64,000 bases of DNA from Streptomyces sp. SKN60 (GTDB taxonomy: Bacteria > Actinomycetota > Actinomycetes > Streptomycetales > Streptomycetaceae), in contig NZ_JAHTMW010000005.1 of assembly GCF_026236535.1 (NCBI RefSeq), positions 124,001 through 188,000 on the forward strand, read 5' to 3'. Under the pieces are notes generated by a model. It was not told the DNA's origin and searched no databases. It saw nothing but the letters and a program-made list of their open reading frames with translations. Made by a program: the position numbers and the translations under genes. This document shows positions 1 through 8,000 of the stretch, piece after piece; the first letter of the stretch is position 1, and each line of letters opens with the position of its first letter.

Positions 1-712
1 CGCCCTTGTCGAGGGCCTGCTTCACGTACGCCGTCGCGTCGCCCGTCCGCTCGATCTCCTCGATCATGCCGAGCACGCGGGACGGCGCACCGCCGTGCAG
101 CGGCCCGGACATCGCGCCGACCGCGCCCGAAAGCGCCGCGGCGACGTCGGCGCCGGTGGACGCGATGACCCGCGCCGTGAAGGTGGACGCGTTCATGCCG
201 TGCTCGGCGGCCGAGGTCCAGTACGCGTCGACGGCCTTGACGTGCTTCGGGTCCGGCTCGCCGCGCCAGCGGATCATGAACCGCTCGACGATGGACTGCG
301 CCTTGTCGATCTCGCTCTGCGGCACCATCGGCAGGCCCTGGCCGCGCGCGGACTGCGCGACGTACGAGAGGGCCATGACGGCGGCGCGGGCGAGGTCGTC
401 GCGGGCCTGCTCGGCGGAGATGTCGAGGAGCGGTTTCAGGCCCCAGACCGGCGCGAGCATGGCGAGCGCGGACTGCACGTCGACCCGGATGTCGCCGGAG
501 TGCACCGGGATCGGGAACGGCTCGGCGGCCGGCAGACCGGGGTTGAAGGCGCCGTCGACGAGCAGGCCCCAGACGTTGCCGAACGAGACGTGACCGACCA
601 GGTCCTCGATGTCGACCCCGCGGTAGCGCAGCGCGCCGCCTTCCTTGTCGGGTTCGGCGATCTCCGTCTCGAACGCGACGACTCCTTCGAGCCCGGGTAC
701 GAAGTCGGACAT
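1..712 (-). CDS. citA: Citrate synthase, N-terminal part (cut by window edge)
   Basis: The first 237 residues of a citrate synthase of the citrate synthase 2 type are visible; the C-terminal third lies left of base 1. It condenses acetyl-CoA with oxaloacetate in the cytosol as the entry to the TCA cycle. The N-terminus begins MSDFVPGLEGVVAFETEIAE, followed by RYRGVDIEDL, and the active-site stretch GPLHGGA near residue 210 carries one of the catalytic histidines. The ATG at 712 is preceded by AGGAG-like sequence. It is divergent from pdxH. Pairing with pdxH is a known arrangement in Streptomyces chromosomes, which supports the assignment. Confidence 0.9.
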   Translation of the reverse strand, partial: MSDFVPGLEGVVAFETEIAEPDKEGGALRYRGVDIEDLVGHVSFGNVWGLLVDGAFNPGLPAAEPFPIPVHSGDIRVDVQSALAMLAPVWGLKPLLDISAEQARDDLARAAVMALSYVAQSARGQGLPMVPQSEIDKAQSIVERFMIRWRGEPDPKHVKAVDAYWTSAAEHGMNASTFTARVIASTGADVAAALSGAVGAMSGPLHGGAPSRVLGMIEEIERTGDATAYVKQALDKG

Positions 713-756
713 GGGGCGGCTCCTCAATCGTGGGGATCGGTCGTTCGGGGAACGAC

Positions 757-769
757 TGATCGATGATCA
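757..769. promoter_or_regulatory. Palindrome upstream of citA
   Basis: TGATC-GAT-GATCA is a perfect inverted repeat about 45 bp upstream of the citrate synthase start, in the 226-bp gap between citA and pdxH. It is a candidate operator for an unknown regulator. No pairing partner is implied by the neighbouring genes. Confidence 0.3.
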
Positions 770-938
770 ATCATTCGGCCGTTGGTTGGCAGGACGCAAC
801 AGGGATCCAGCGCATGAGTCTGTACGGTTCCGATGATGCGGGGAAGCGTGACATCCGGCACACTGCGCCGTTCCGGGGACGGAGGGTTAACGGCACGCGG
901 TGCCGGGCAAACTCCGCCACTGCGGCAGGATGGAGCCC

Positions 939-1613
939 GTGACAGACGCTCTCGATCCTGATGCTCTCGATCCCGCCGACATGCGCGAGGTGTACCGGAC
1001 CATGGAGCTGACCGTGGCCGATCTCGCCCCGGACCCGATCGAGCAGTTCGCGCACTGGTTCAAGGAGACCGCCGCCAACCCGGCGATCCACGAGCCGAAC
1101 GCCATGGTCGTCTCCACCGCCGCCCCCGACGGCCGCCCGTCCTCCCGTACGGTGCTGCTCAAGCACTACGACCAGGCCGGCTTCGTCTTCTTCACCAACT
1201 ACGGCTCGCGCAAGGGCCGGGAGCTGACGGCCAATCCGTACGTCTCGCTGCTCTTCCCCTGGCACCCGCTGGCCCGCCAGGTGATCGTCACCGGCCGCGC
1301 CGAGCGCACCGGCCGGGACGAGACCGTCGCCTACTTCCGCACCCGGCCGCACGGCTCCCAGCTGGGCGCCTGGGCCAGCCGCCAGTCCACGGTGATCGAG
1401 TCCCGCGCCGAGCTGCTCGCCCGTTACGAGGAGCTGCACACCCGCTACCCGGAGGGCGAGCAGGTGCCGGTGCCGCCGGAGTGGGGCGGCTTCCGGGTGG
1501 TGCCGGACGCGGTCGAGTTCTGGCAGGGCCACGAGAACCGGCTGCACGACCGGCTGCGATACGTACGGGACACGCCCGACGGTACGTGGCGGGTCGAGCG
1601 CCTCTCGCCCTGA
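939..1613 (+). CDS. pdxH: Pyridoxamine 5'-phosphate oxidase
   Basis: This is an FMN-dependent oxidase that turns pyridoxine or pyridoxamine 5'-phosphate into pyridoxal 5'-phosphate, the last step of PLP formation and salvage in the cytosol. Visible family hallmarks are RTVLLKHYD, the [10 protein letters not shown] segment, [10 protein letters not shown], and the C-terminal [13 protein letters not shown] substrate and FMN region, closing with WRVERLSP. About 225 residues, a normal length. I chose the GTG at 939 because AGGA lies 8 nt upstream; an ATG at 930 and a GTG at 900 are in frame but lack a well-spaced ribosome site. It is divergent from citA. Confidence 0.9.
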   Translation: MTDALDPDALDPADMREVYRTMELTVADLAPDPIEQFAHWFKETAANPAIHEPNAMVVSTAAPDGRPSSRTVLLKHYDQAGFVFFTNYGSRKGRELTANPYVSLLFPWHPLARQVIVTGRAERTGRDETVAYFRTRPHGSQLGAWASRQSTVIESRAELLARYEELHTRYPEGEQVPVPPEWGGFRVVPDAVEFWQGHENRLHDRLRYVRDTPDGTWRVERLSP

Positions 1614-1621
1614 GGGCCCGA

Positions 1622-1730
1622 GGAGTCACGGCCCTGGAACTCACGGTCCCGGGGCTTACGGTCCCGGGGCTCACGGCCCCGGGGCTCACGGCCCCGGCGC
1701 TCACGGCTCCGGGGCTCACGGTCCCGGGAA
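1622..1730. repeat. 15-bp tandem repeat, seven units, carrying in-frame stops
   Basis: Seven degenerate units of the type ggctcacggtcccgg run from 1622 to 1730. On the minus strand each unit contains a stop in the frame of the SRPBCC gene: the gene's own TGA at 1716-1718, then stops at 1701, 1686, 1671, 1656 (here TAA), 1641 and 1626. The array fills the gap between two convergent genes. Confidence 0.9.
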
Positions 1731-2180
1731 ACGCGCCGCCAGCCGCGCCATCCCCCGCTCCAGCTCCCGGCGCGCGCCGAACGGTACGAGCGCGGCGCGC
1801 CCGGGCACCCGTACGCCCCCGGTGAGCGCCACCCGCGTGCCCCCGCCGTCCTCCGCCGCGGCGGCCATGCCGACCACCAGGAACCGGCTCTGCAGCCAGC
1901 ACCAGCCGGGCCGCAGCACCCCGTGGAGCCGGGCGCGCATCCCGTAACGGCTGCGGGCGAGGGCCTCGACGCGCTCGCCGTCGACGCGCAGCACGCGCAC
2001 GGTCCGCATGTCGGGCTGGAAGTCGCCGAAGCCGCCTTCGAGGTCGCTCATGACGGCCCACACGTCGGCGGGGTCGGCGGGCAGCACCCGTTCGACGAGG
2101 CGCGCACCGCGGACGGCGCCGGCCATGACGTGCAGCCGCCGCACGGGATCGAGAACATCGGTGGGGGTGTCATCCGTCAT
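1716..2180 (-). CDS. SRPBCC-fold protein
   Basis: A 154-residue START/Bet v1-like (SRPBCC) protein. The segment LVERVLPADPADVWAVMSDL followed by FGDFQPDM is typical of polyketide cyclase/dehydrase-like members, which bind hydrophobic ligands in a helix-grip pocket. The ATG at 2180 overlaps the stop of the upstream ECF sigma gene by four bases (2177-2180), so translation is probably coupled. It is the last gene of the DUF3995 / sigma / SRPBCC operon. The ligand and role are unknown. The stop lies in the first unit of a tandem repeat. Confidence 0.75.
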   Translation of the reverse strand: MTDDTPTDVLDPVRRLHVMAGAVRGARLVERVLPADPADVWAVMSDLEGGFGDFQPDMRTVRVLRVDGERVEALARSRYGMRARLHGVLRPGWCWLQSRFLVVGMAAAAEDGGGTRVALTGGVRVPGRAALVPFGARRELERGMARLAARFPGP

Positions 2181-2719
2181 GCGGACCACGCCTTTCGGAA
2201 GCTCTGCCGGGCCCGGTGCAGCCGGGACTTGGCGGTACCGGCGGGAATGCCGAGGACGGCCGCGGCGGCCTCCTCGTCGAGCCCTTCGACATCGCGCAGC
2301 ACGAGCACGGCCCGGTGCTCGGGCGACAGCCGGGCGAGTACGTCCCCGATGTCGGCGGCCAGCTGCGGATCGCCCCGCTGCGGCACCTCGGCGAGCCCGT
2401 CCGGCGCGGGCCGTTCGCGGGCGGCCCGCCGGGCCACCCGTACCGCCTCCCGTACGGCGATCGTCCGCACCCAGCCGTACAGCGTCGCCGGATCGCGCAG
2501 CTTGCGCAGCGAGCGGAAGACGACGAGGAGCGCCTCCTGGGCGGCGTCGGGGCCGTCGTCGAGGGCGATCGGGCCGCACACGCGCGTGACGTACGGGGTG
2601 AGGTGGTCGAGGAGCTCGTGCAGGGCGAGGGTGTCGCCGCGCCGGGCGGCCCGGGCGAGCGCGACGCCCCGGTCCCGCGTACGGCGGTCCCTCGTACGCG
2701 GCTCAGCGCCGGAGTTCAC
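2177..2719 (-). CDS. ECF-type RNA polymerase sigma factor
   Basis: A 180-residue sigma-70 family protein lacking region 1, as ECF factors do. Region 2 spans about residues 25-90, with DDGPDAAQEALLVVFRSLRK and YGWVRTIAVREAVR. Region 4 spans about 115-170, with LSPEHRAVLVLRDVEGL and the helix-turn-helix GIPAGTAKSRLHRARQ. The GTG start at 2719 lies inside the DUF3995 gene, a 17-bp overlap. There is no zinc-finger anti-sigma gene next to it; the membrane DUF3995 protein and the SRPBCC protein are its operon partners and could play regulatory parts, though that is inference. Confidence 0.85.
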   Translation of the reverse strand: MNSGAEPRTRDRRTRDRGVALARAARRGDTLALHELLDHLTPYVTRVCGPIALDDGPDAAQEALLVVFRSLRKLRDPATLYGWVRTIAVREAVRVARRAARERPAPDGLAEVPQRGDPQLAADIGDVLARLSPEHRAVLVLRDVEGLDEEAAAAVLGIPAGTAKSRLHRARQSFRKAWSA

Positions 2720-3146
2720 GGGCCACCGCCCAGCCGAGTGCGAGGCAGAGCGGGGTGTACGCGAGCGCGTTCAGCCACGGGAACACGGCACCCGACCCGT
2801 CCTTTCCGGCCACGATCCAGACGACCCCGACGGCGCCGCGCAGCAGCAGCCCGCCGGCGAAGACGGCGGCCCCGAGCCGGGCGAGCCGAGCGAACCGCGC
2901 CATGCGGCCTTCGGGCCCGAGCCCCCACCCGTACACCCCCACGCACACCGCCCCCACGGCCTCGATCGCGGCGAGCGGCAGGACGACCGCGGGCCCGAAG
3001 GACACCACGCTCCCCAGGACCGCGAGCGAGAGCCCCCGCTCGTCGGCCGCGGGCCAGACGGCCCCCGTCGCCCAGTACACGTGCACGAGCGCGAGCACCC
3101 CGAGCAGCACTGCCCCGCCCCGCGCGGCCATGCGTTCCTTCACCAC
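2703..3146 (-). CDS. DUF3995-like four-helix membrane protein
   Basis: About 147 residues with four predicted membrane helices, including GAVLLGVLALVHVYWATGAV near the N-terminus and FPWLNALAYTPLCLALGWAV at the C-terminus. This matches the small DUF3995 family, which has no known function. I chose the GTG at 3146 because a purine-rich GAGGGGG lies 5 nt upstream; an ATG at 3131 is the alternative. It is the first gene of the leftward operon with the ECF sigma factor, so it may be the membrane sensor for that factor. The 430-bp upstream region holds an unusual structured leader. Confidence 0.7.
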   Translation of the reverse strand: MVKERMAARGGAVLLGVLALVHVYWATGAVWPAADERGLSLAVLGSVVSFGPAVVLPLAAIEAVGAVCVGVYGWGLGPEGRMARFARLARLGAAVFAGGLLLRGAVGVVWIVAGKDGSGAVFPWLNALAYTPLCLALGWAVARELRR

Positions 3147-3282
3147 CGTTGCCCCCTCTGGTCGAGCGTGTCGAACCGACACCCAGAGGAGGAGGCGAGC
3201 GCACGGAACGTTCCCTGTGACGCCCGCCACAGCTGATCCGGGCCCGGAAACGCAGGCGACCCGTGGGCCTTGGTCCCGTCCG

Positions 3283-3296
3283 CCTAGGCGCCTAGG
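3283..3296. promoter_or_regulatory. Palindrome CCTAGGCGCCTAGG
   Basis: A perfect 14-bp palindrome 137 bp upstream of the DUF3995 start, between that gene and the structured leader. It could be an operator for the DUF3995/sigma operon or part of a folded RNA. No known regulator is recognised. Confidence 0.35.
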
Positions 3297-3338
3297 TCGG
3301 GCGGGAGCCGGCCGGACTGACCGGCGGCCCACGGGTCG

Positions 3339-3415
3339 GGTGACTGCGATGGTGTCGGCAGAAGGCCTGCCGAGGTGCACAAGAGTGCGACGGCAGGCCT
3401 TAGCCCGCAGTCACC
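3339..3415 (-). promoter_or_regulatory. Nested-hairpin leader RNA with alternative pairing
   Basis: On the minus-strand transcript a 10-bp helix (3406-3415 with 3339-3348, GGTGACTGCG/CGCAGTCACC) encloses an 11-bp helix (3391-3401 with 3362-3372, AAGGCCTGCCG/CGGCAGGCCTT, 18-nt loop). The segment 3367-3372 can instead pair with 3356-3361 (CGGCAG/CTGCCG), which would break the 11-bp helix. The stop codon of the 12-codon ORF abuts the 11-bp helix. This resembles an attenuator or a small structured transcript; the function is inference. Confidence 0.5.
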
Positions 3416-3438
3416 TCACGAGTCCGAAAAGAAACCAT
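3400..3438 (-). CDS. Candidate 12-residue leader peptide
   Basis: An ORF of 12 codons, ATG at 3438 to TAA at 3400-3402, encoding MVSFRTREVTAG. It is preceded by GAAAGGAGGTGATCC (3459-3445 on the minus strand), complementary over 15 nt to the 3' end of 16S rRNA, which is far longer than the usual 4-6 nt. The AGGAGG core is 12 nt from the ATG, slightly long. The stop runs directly into an 11-bp hairpin. It lies upstream of the DUF3995/sigma operon on the same strand, the usual position of a regulatory leader ORF. Codon content shows no strong bias for one amino acid. Confidence 0.45.
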   Translation of the reverse strand: MVSFRTREVTAG

Positions 3439-3444
3439 TTTTTC

Positions 3445-3459
3445 GGATCACCTCCTTTC
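3445..3459 (-). promoter_or_regulatory. Extended Shine-Dalgarno, exact complement of 16S 3' tail
   Basis: The plus strand reads GGATCACCTCCTTTC, the same as the conserved 3' end of bacterial 16S rRNA. The minus strand therefore carries a 15-nt perfect ribosome-binding sequence before the 12-codon ORF. Flanking bases do not continue the 16S sequence, so it is not an rRNA fragment. Confidence 0.6.
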
Positions 3460-3579
3460 GCGTGTGACCACACACTAAGAAGCCTCTTCCGCTCGCTCAA
3501 CCCATTTTCGGGAACCTGTTTTTTCGGGAACGGGCTGTGTCCTGGGTCACGTTTCCAGTTGAATGAAGCGGGGGTGTCG

Positions 3580-4902
3580 ATGACTGCTTCGACGGCGAGT
3601 GTTCCTGGGGCGGATCTTCCCGGGGCGGACCTGCTGGCCGCCCTGCTCGACGGGATGGACGCGGCGCTGTGCGCGCTCGACGCCACGGGCAGAGTGACCC
3701 ACTGGAACCGGGAGGCCGAGCGGATCCTCGGCTGGAGCGCCGGCGAGGCGGTCGGGCGGCAGGGCTTCGACGGCTGGGCGGCGCGCAGCGCGGACGCCGC
3801 GGACATCGCGGCGCGGCTGCGGGGCGCGATGACCGCACCGGGCCGCCAGGTGCACGAGTTCGCGCTGCTGCGGAAGGACGGCGGGCGGGTCCTGGTCCGT
3901 ACCCAGACGGCGGGGGTACGGGGCGCGGACGGCGGCCCGGCGGGGGTGTACTGCGCGTTCAGCGAGGTGCACGTACAGATCGACCTGGAGCGCTCGCTCG
4001 CGCTGAGCGAGGCGCTGTTCGCGGACGCCGCGTGGGGTGTGGTCCTGGTCGACGTGGACCTGCGGCCGGCCGTGGTGAACGCGCACGCGGCCAGGGCGCT
4101 CGGCGCGGCGCGCGGTTCGCTGCTCGGGCGGCCGCTCGGCGAGCTGGTCACCCAGGGCGTGGAGGAGCTGGAGGGCGCCCTCCAGCACGTGCTCGCCGCG
4201 GGCTCGCCGGCCGCGCCCGCCGACGTGTGGGTCACCCTGCGCGGTGCGCGCGGGGAGCGCCGCCGCTGCTGGCGCTGCGGTTTCGTCCGGCTCGCCTCGC
4301 CGCTGGCGGAGGGGCCGGAGCCGGTGCCGCTGGGGGTGGCGTGGCTGTTCCAGGACGTCACGGAGGACCGGCTGGCCGCGCAGGACGCGGACCGGCTGCG
4401 CTTCCGCTGGAGCCAGCTGCACCGGGCGGGCGCGGCCGCCGCCGAGGTCGAGGACCCGGTGCGGGCCGCCGCCGTGCTGCTCGACTTCGCGCTCGCCGGC
4501 TTCGCCGACCACGTCCTGGTGGACCGCGCGACCCCGGAGGGACGCCTGGTCCGCGCCCTCGCCACCCCCTCCGGCGCCCCCGGCCCGGTCGCCCCGCTCA
4601 CCACCGCCGGCATCCCCCTGCGCTACGCCCCCTCCCACCCCGCCCTCCGGGCCCTCGCCCGCCCCGGCACCACCCGCACCAGCACCACCCCCGGCACCGA
4701 CCGCCTCTGGCCCCCCGACGCCGCCCACGCCCTCTGCGTCCCCCTCCGCTCCCGCGCCCGCACCCTCGGCATCACCACCTTCCTCCGCTCCCCGGCCCGC
4801 CCCGCCTTCGAACGCGAGGACACGGAGTACGCGGAGACGGTCGCGGCCCGGGTCGCGGCGGCGCTGGACGGGGCGGGGGAGTGGGGCGCGGGTCTGGCTT
4901 GA
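3580..4902 (+). CDS. PAS/GAF-like sensor protein
   Basis: A 440-residue cytosolic sensor-type protein. The first PAS domain spans about residues 18-125, with DATGRVTHWNREAERILGWS and a PAC-like QVHEFALLRKDGGRVLVRTQ. A second PAS-like domain spans about 135-265 (ALFADAAWGVVLVDVDLRPA). The last 150 residues resemble a GAF domain, ending LCVPLRSRARTLGITTFLRS. This layout is the N-terminal half of Streptomyces PAS-GAF-SpoIIE phosphatases, but no PP2C domain follows, so the output partner must be another protein. ATG 3580 was chosen with GCGGGGG upstream; an in-frame GTG lies at 3574. The stop is followed by a second in-frame TGA 21 bp later in a short duplication (GGCTTGAAC twice). Confidence 0.75.
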   Translation: MTASTASVPGADLPGADLLAALLDGMDAALCALDATGRVTHWNREAERILGWSAGEAVGRQGFDGWAARSADAADIAARLRGAMTAPGRQVHEFALLRKDGGRVLVRTQTAGVRGADGGPAGVYCAFSEVHVQIDLERSLALSEALFADAAWGVVLVDVDLRPAVVNAHAARALGAARGSLLGRPLGELVTQGVEELEGALQHVLAAGSPAAPADVWVTLRGARGERRRCWRCGFVRLASPLAEGPEPVPLGVAWLFQDVTEDRLAAQDADRLRFRWSQLHRAGAAAAEVEDPVRAAAVLLDFALAGFADHVLVDRATPEGRLVRALATPSGAPGPVAPLTTAGIPLRYAPSHPALRALARPGTTRTSTTPGTDRLWPPDAAHALCVPLRSRARTLGITTFLRSPARPAFEREDTEYAETVAARVAAALDGAGEWGAGLA

Positions 4903-5031
4903 ACGGGTTGGTGAGTGGCTTGAACACCCCCTGTGGATAACTCGATCCACGATGTCGCTCGCCTGTGCGATCATCGCGGCTGACGCGGCTGAATCGGCCG
5001 ACTGAGACATCACCGCCCTGGGGGGACCGGA

Positions 5032-8000
5032 ATGTTCCACAGCGTGCTTTCTCGCGCGCGCTCGCTCCCGCTTGCTCTTTTTCTTCTGCTGTCCCTGCTA
5101 CTCGCCCTGATCGCCCCCGCCGGGACGGCCTGGGCGGCTCCGGTCCAGCCAGCCGGGGGTGCCGAGGGGGAGGAGTGCGCGGTATTGCAGCTGGCCGGAT
5201 TCGGCTCCGCCGAGGGCCGGGTTCCGATACCCGAGGTGTCCGCGGGCGGCAGCACGTGCTTCACAGTCGACACGACCCGGCCGGGCCTGCACCGGGTGCT
5301 CGTGGAGACCGATCCGCACATCATGCGGGCCGTCATGCTGGACGGTACGACGGCCGTCACGTGCATCGACGGGGATTCGTTCGGCGAGGTGATGTCCTGC
5401 CCCCTGCCCAGGGCCGGTTCGTACACGCTGCGGCTCACCAACTACTCCTCCGATCCGGCGCACGGCTTCGTCTCCGTCTTCCCGCTCGCCACGACGGACG
5501 GCTGCGCCCCGGAGACCGGCACGTCCTGGGACCTGCCGCCCATCACCGGAGTCGTCGAGCACTCGCTGGAAGCGGTGTGCCATCCCTTCGCGGCCCGTCC
5601 CGGCGAGCGGGTGCAGACGAACTTCGCGGGCAGCGGCATCGACTATCAGTGGATCACCGATGAGACGGGCGCCGACATCTGCGACCGGCGCTCCAGCTCG
5701 GGCTGCGTTCTGCCCGGCGACGGCCCGTACCGCGTCATCGGCCACACCAGGCCCTGGAACACCGCGTATCCGCACACGTACGAACTGACCGTCCGCCGGT
5801 ACTCCGACCCGGTCCCGTGCGCCACCGTGCCCATCGGCTCGTACGGCTCCGCACCGTCCCAGCAGGACCCGCCCGCGCCGTGTAAGACCTTCTCGGTCCC
5901 TGCGGCGGGCGCGTACAGCATCATGCTCGCGCGAGACGCCTTTACGGATTCCTCCGTGTACGACCGCGCGGGCGAGCGCCGCTGTGGCAAGGAGGAATAC
6001 TGCTCCCTCGCGGCGCCGGGCCCTTATACGGTCTTCACGAACAAGCCCCTGCTGGTGCTCGACGCCACGGCGACCGAAGGGTGCACCCCGGCCGTGTTCG
6101 GGGCCAACACGGGCTCCTTCGCTGCCCTCGGCGAGCGTGACTGCTTCCTGCTGCCGTACCCGGCCGGCGCGAAGATCGCCGCGATCGCGGACATCGCCCA
6201 GCCGTACGTCAGCCGGGTCATGGTTGTCGACGCGAACGGCGCGAGCGTCTGTGACGACTACCGGAATTCGGGGGCGTGCACCCTGACCGGGCAGGCGCCG
6301 TTCCGCGTTCTCGTCGACGCGCAGGACACGTCGTACGCCACAGCTTCTCCGTACCCGGGCGGCTCCTACACGGTCCGGCTGTACCGCTTGGACGGCCCGA
6401 ACACGTGCGCCGTTCTGCCGTCCGGCGACTTCACCCCGACCAGCCCGGCGGTCCTGCTCGATCTGACCGCACAGACTTCTCACTGCCTGCGGATACCGGC
6501 CGCCGATCATGCCGCTAAGGAGATCTTCCAGACGGTCCGTACCACCGACGGATGGAACTCGACCCTCGCTTATACCGTGTTCGATGAACAGGGCCGGGAG
6601 GTCTGCGCCCGGGGCAGGCAGTACGACGGGTGGCAGGTCTGCGCGCTCGCACCCGGCGTGGCGCACACCGTGATCGCCGTCGGCAACGGCGGCCACATTG
6701 TCTACGACCTCAGTAGGAAGGACATCACAGCGACTGCACGCGGCTGTGAGAGCACACCGGCCACGGCCGCCGGTGGCCCTTCCTACGAGAGCACACCGGC
6801 CCCACAGGGCGTGCTTCGATGCCGACAGGTGACTGCGGCGGATGCCGGAGACGTGATCCACTTGAACGTGCGTGACGGCCTCGACAACGTCACCCACGCC
6901 GCTTACCGGCCGGACGGCAGCACCGCCTGCTATCCGTCGCGATCCGCGTGCTCGCCGCGCGGCTCGACGCGCTACCAGGTTGTGTTCGCAGGAGACCGCT
7001 ACGGCGCCGTCAAGCCGACGGCGTACCACTTCGACGCGGTGCGTGTCGCCACGTCTGCTGGCCCGGCGCCCGAGTGCGCGAAGGCCGTGAACGTCAGCTA
7101 CGGCTACGGTCCCGTCACCGGTGTTCTCGACGAGCAGCACAGCACCACGTGCGCTGCGCTGCCGACGTTCGCGGGCGACACCTTCGAGGCACGGATCAGC
7201 GACACGGTCCGCGGCTACTACCCGCCGATTCCGTCGCTGATAGGCCTGGCCGGCGGCGCTTCGTGCGAGGACATGCGACCGGGCTACACGTGCAGCGTCG
7301 GCGGCACTGCGGGGACGGCGCAGCCGACCGTCCTGATTCTCGGCATGCCGGAGAGGGCGGCCGACAGCACGTACTCCGCCGAACTCGTCTGCACCCGGAA
7401 CGTCTGCGGCGCCGACAAGGTCTCCTTCACCGATGTGGCGCCCAGAGCTGGGGCCAGCGACACCATGGCGCTGGTGACGATGACCGGGACGGCGCTGAAG
7501 GCGGATCACAAGGTGCGGATCGAGCACCCGTCGGGCGCGAGGGTCGAGGGCAGGACCGTGTCCGTGGCGGCCGATCGGCGTTCGCTCGTCGCTGAGTTCG
7601 ATCTGACCGGTGCACCGGTGGGGATCTGGACCCTTTCGGCGGTGGACGGGGAGAAGGTGTTTCCGCTCGGCTCGTTCACAGTCGTCAAGACCTCCGCCGC
7701 CGGCCTCGGCAGCTTCAAGGCGCTCACGCCGGCCCGCCTGATGGACACGCGGTCGGGCCTCGGCGTGCCGAAGGGGAGAGTCGGCCCGGGTGGCACGGTC
7801 ACCCTCCCGGTGACCGGTCGGCAGGGGATTCCGTCCGCCGGGGTCAGTGCCGTCGTCCTCAACGTGACCGCGACCGGGCCGACGGCGGGCAGTTTCGTGT
7901 CCGTGTATCCGTCGGGTACGGCTCGGGCCTCGGCGTCGAACCTCAACTTCACCGCCGGGCAGACGATCCCCAACCTCGTCGTCGTCCCGGTCGGCGCGGA

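Larger units (their letters stand above)
3147..3579. other. 433-bp intergenic region with leader peptide and RNA structures
   Basis: Divergent gap between the DUF3995/sigma operon and the PAS gene. It is markedly more A/T-rich in its right half than the neighbouring coding DNA. It contains a GGAACGTTCC palindrome near 3206-3215, a CCTAGGCGCCTAGG palindrome, nested inverted repeats, a 12-codon ORF with an extreme Shine-Dalgarno sequence and T-rich stretches before the PAS gene. The separate elements are listed individually. Confidence 0.7.

Noticed and set aside
3445..3459. Fragment of a 16S rRNA gene
   Set aside because: Only 15 nt match and neither flank continues the rRNA; the complementary strand makes sense as a ribosome-binding site.
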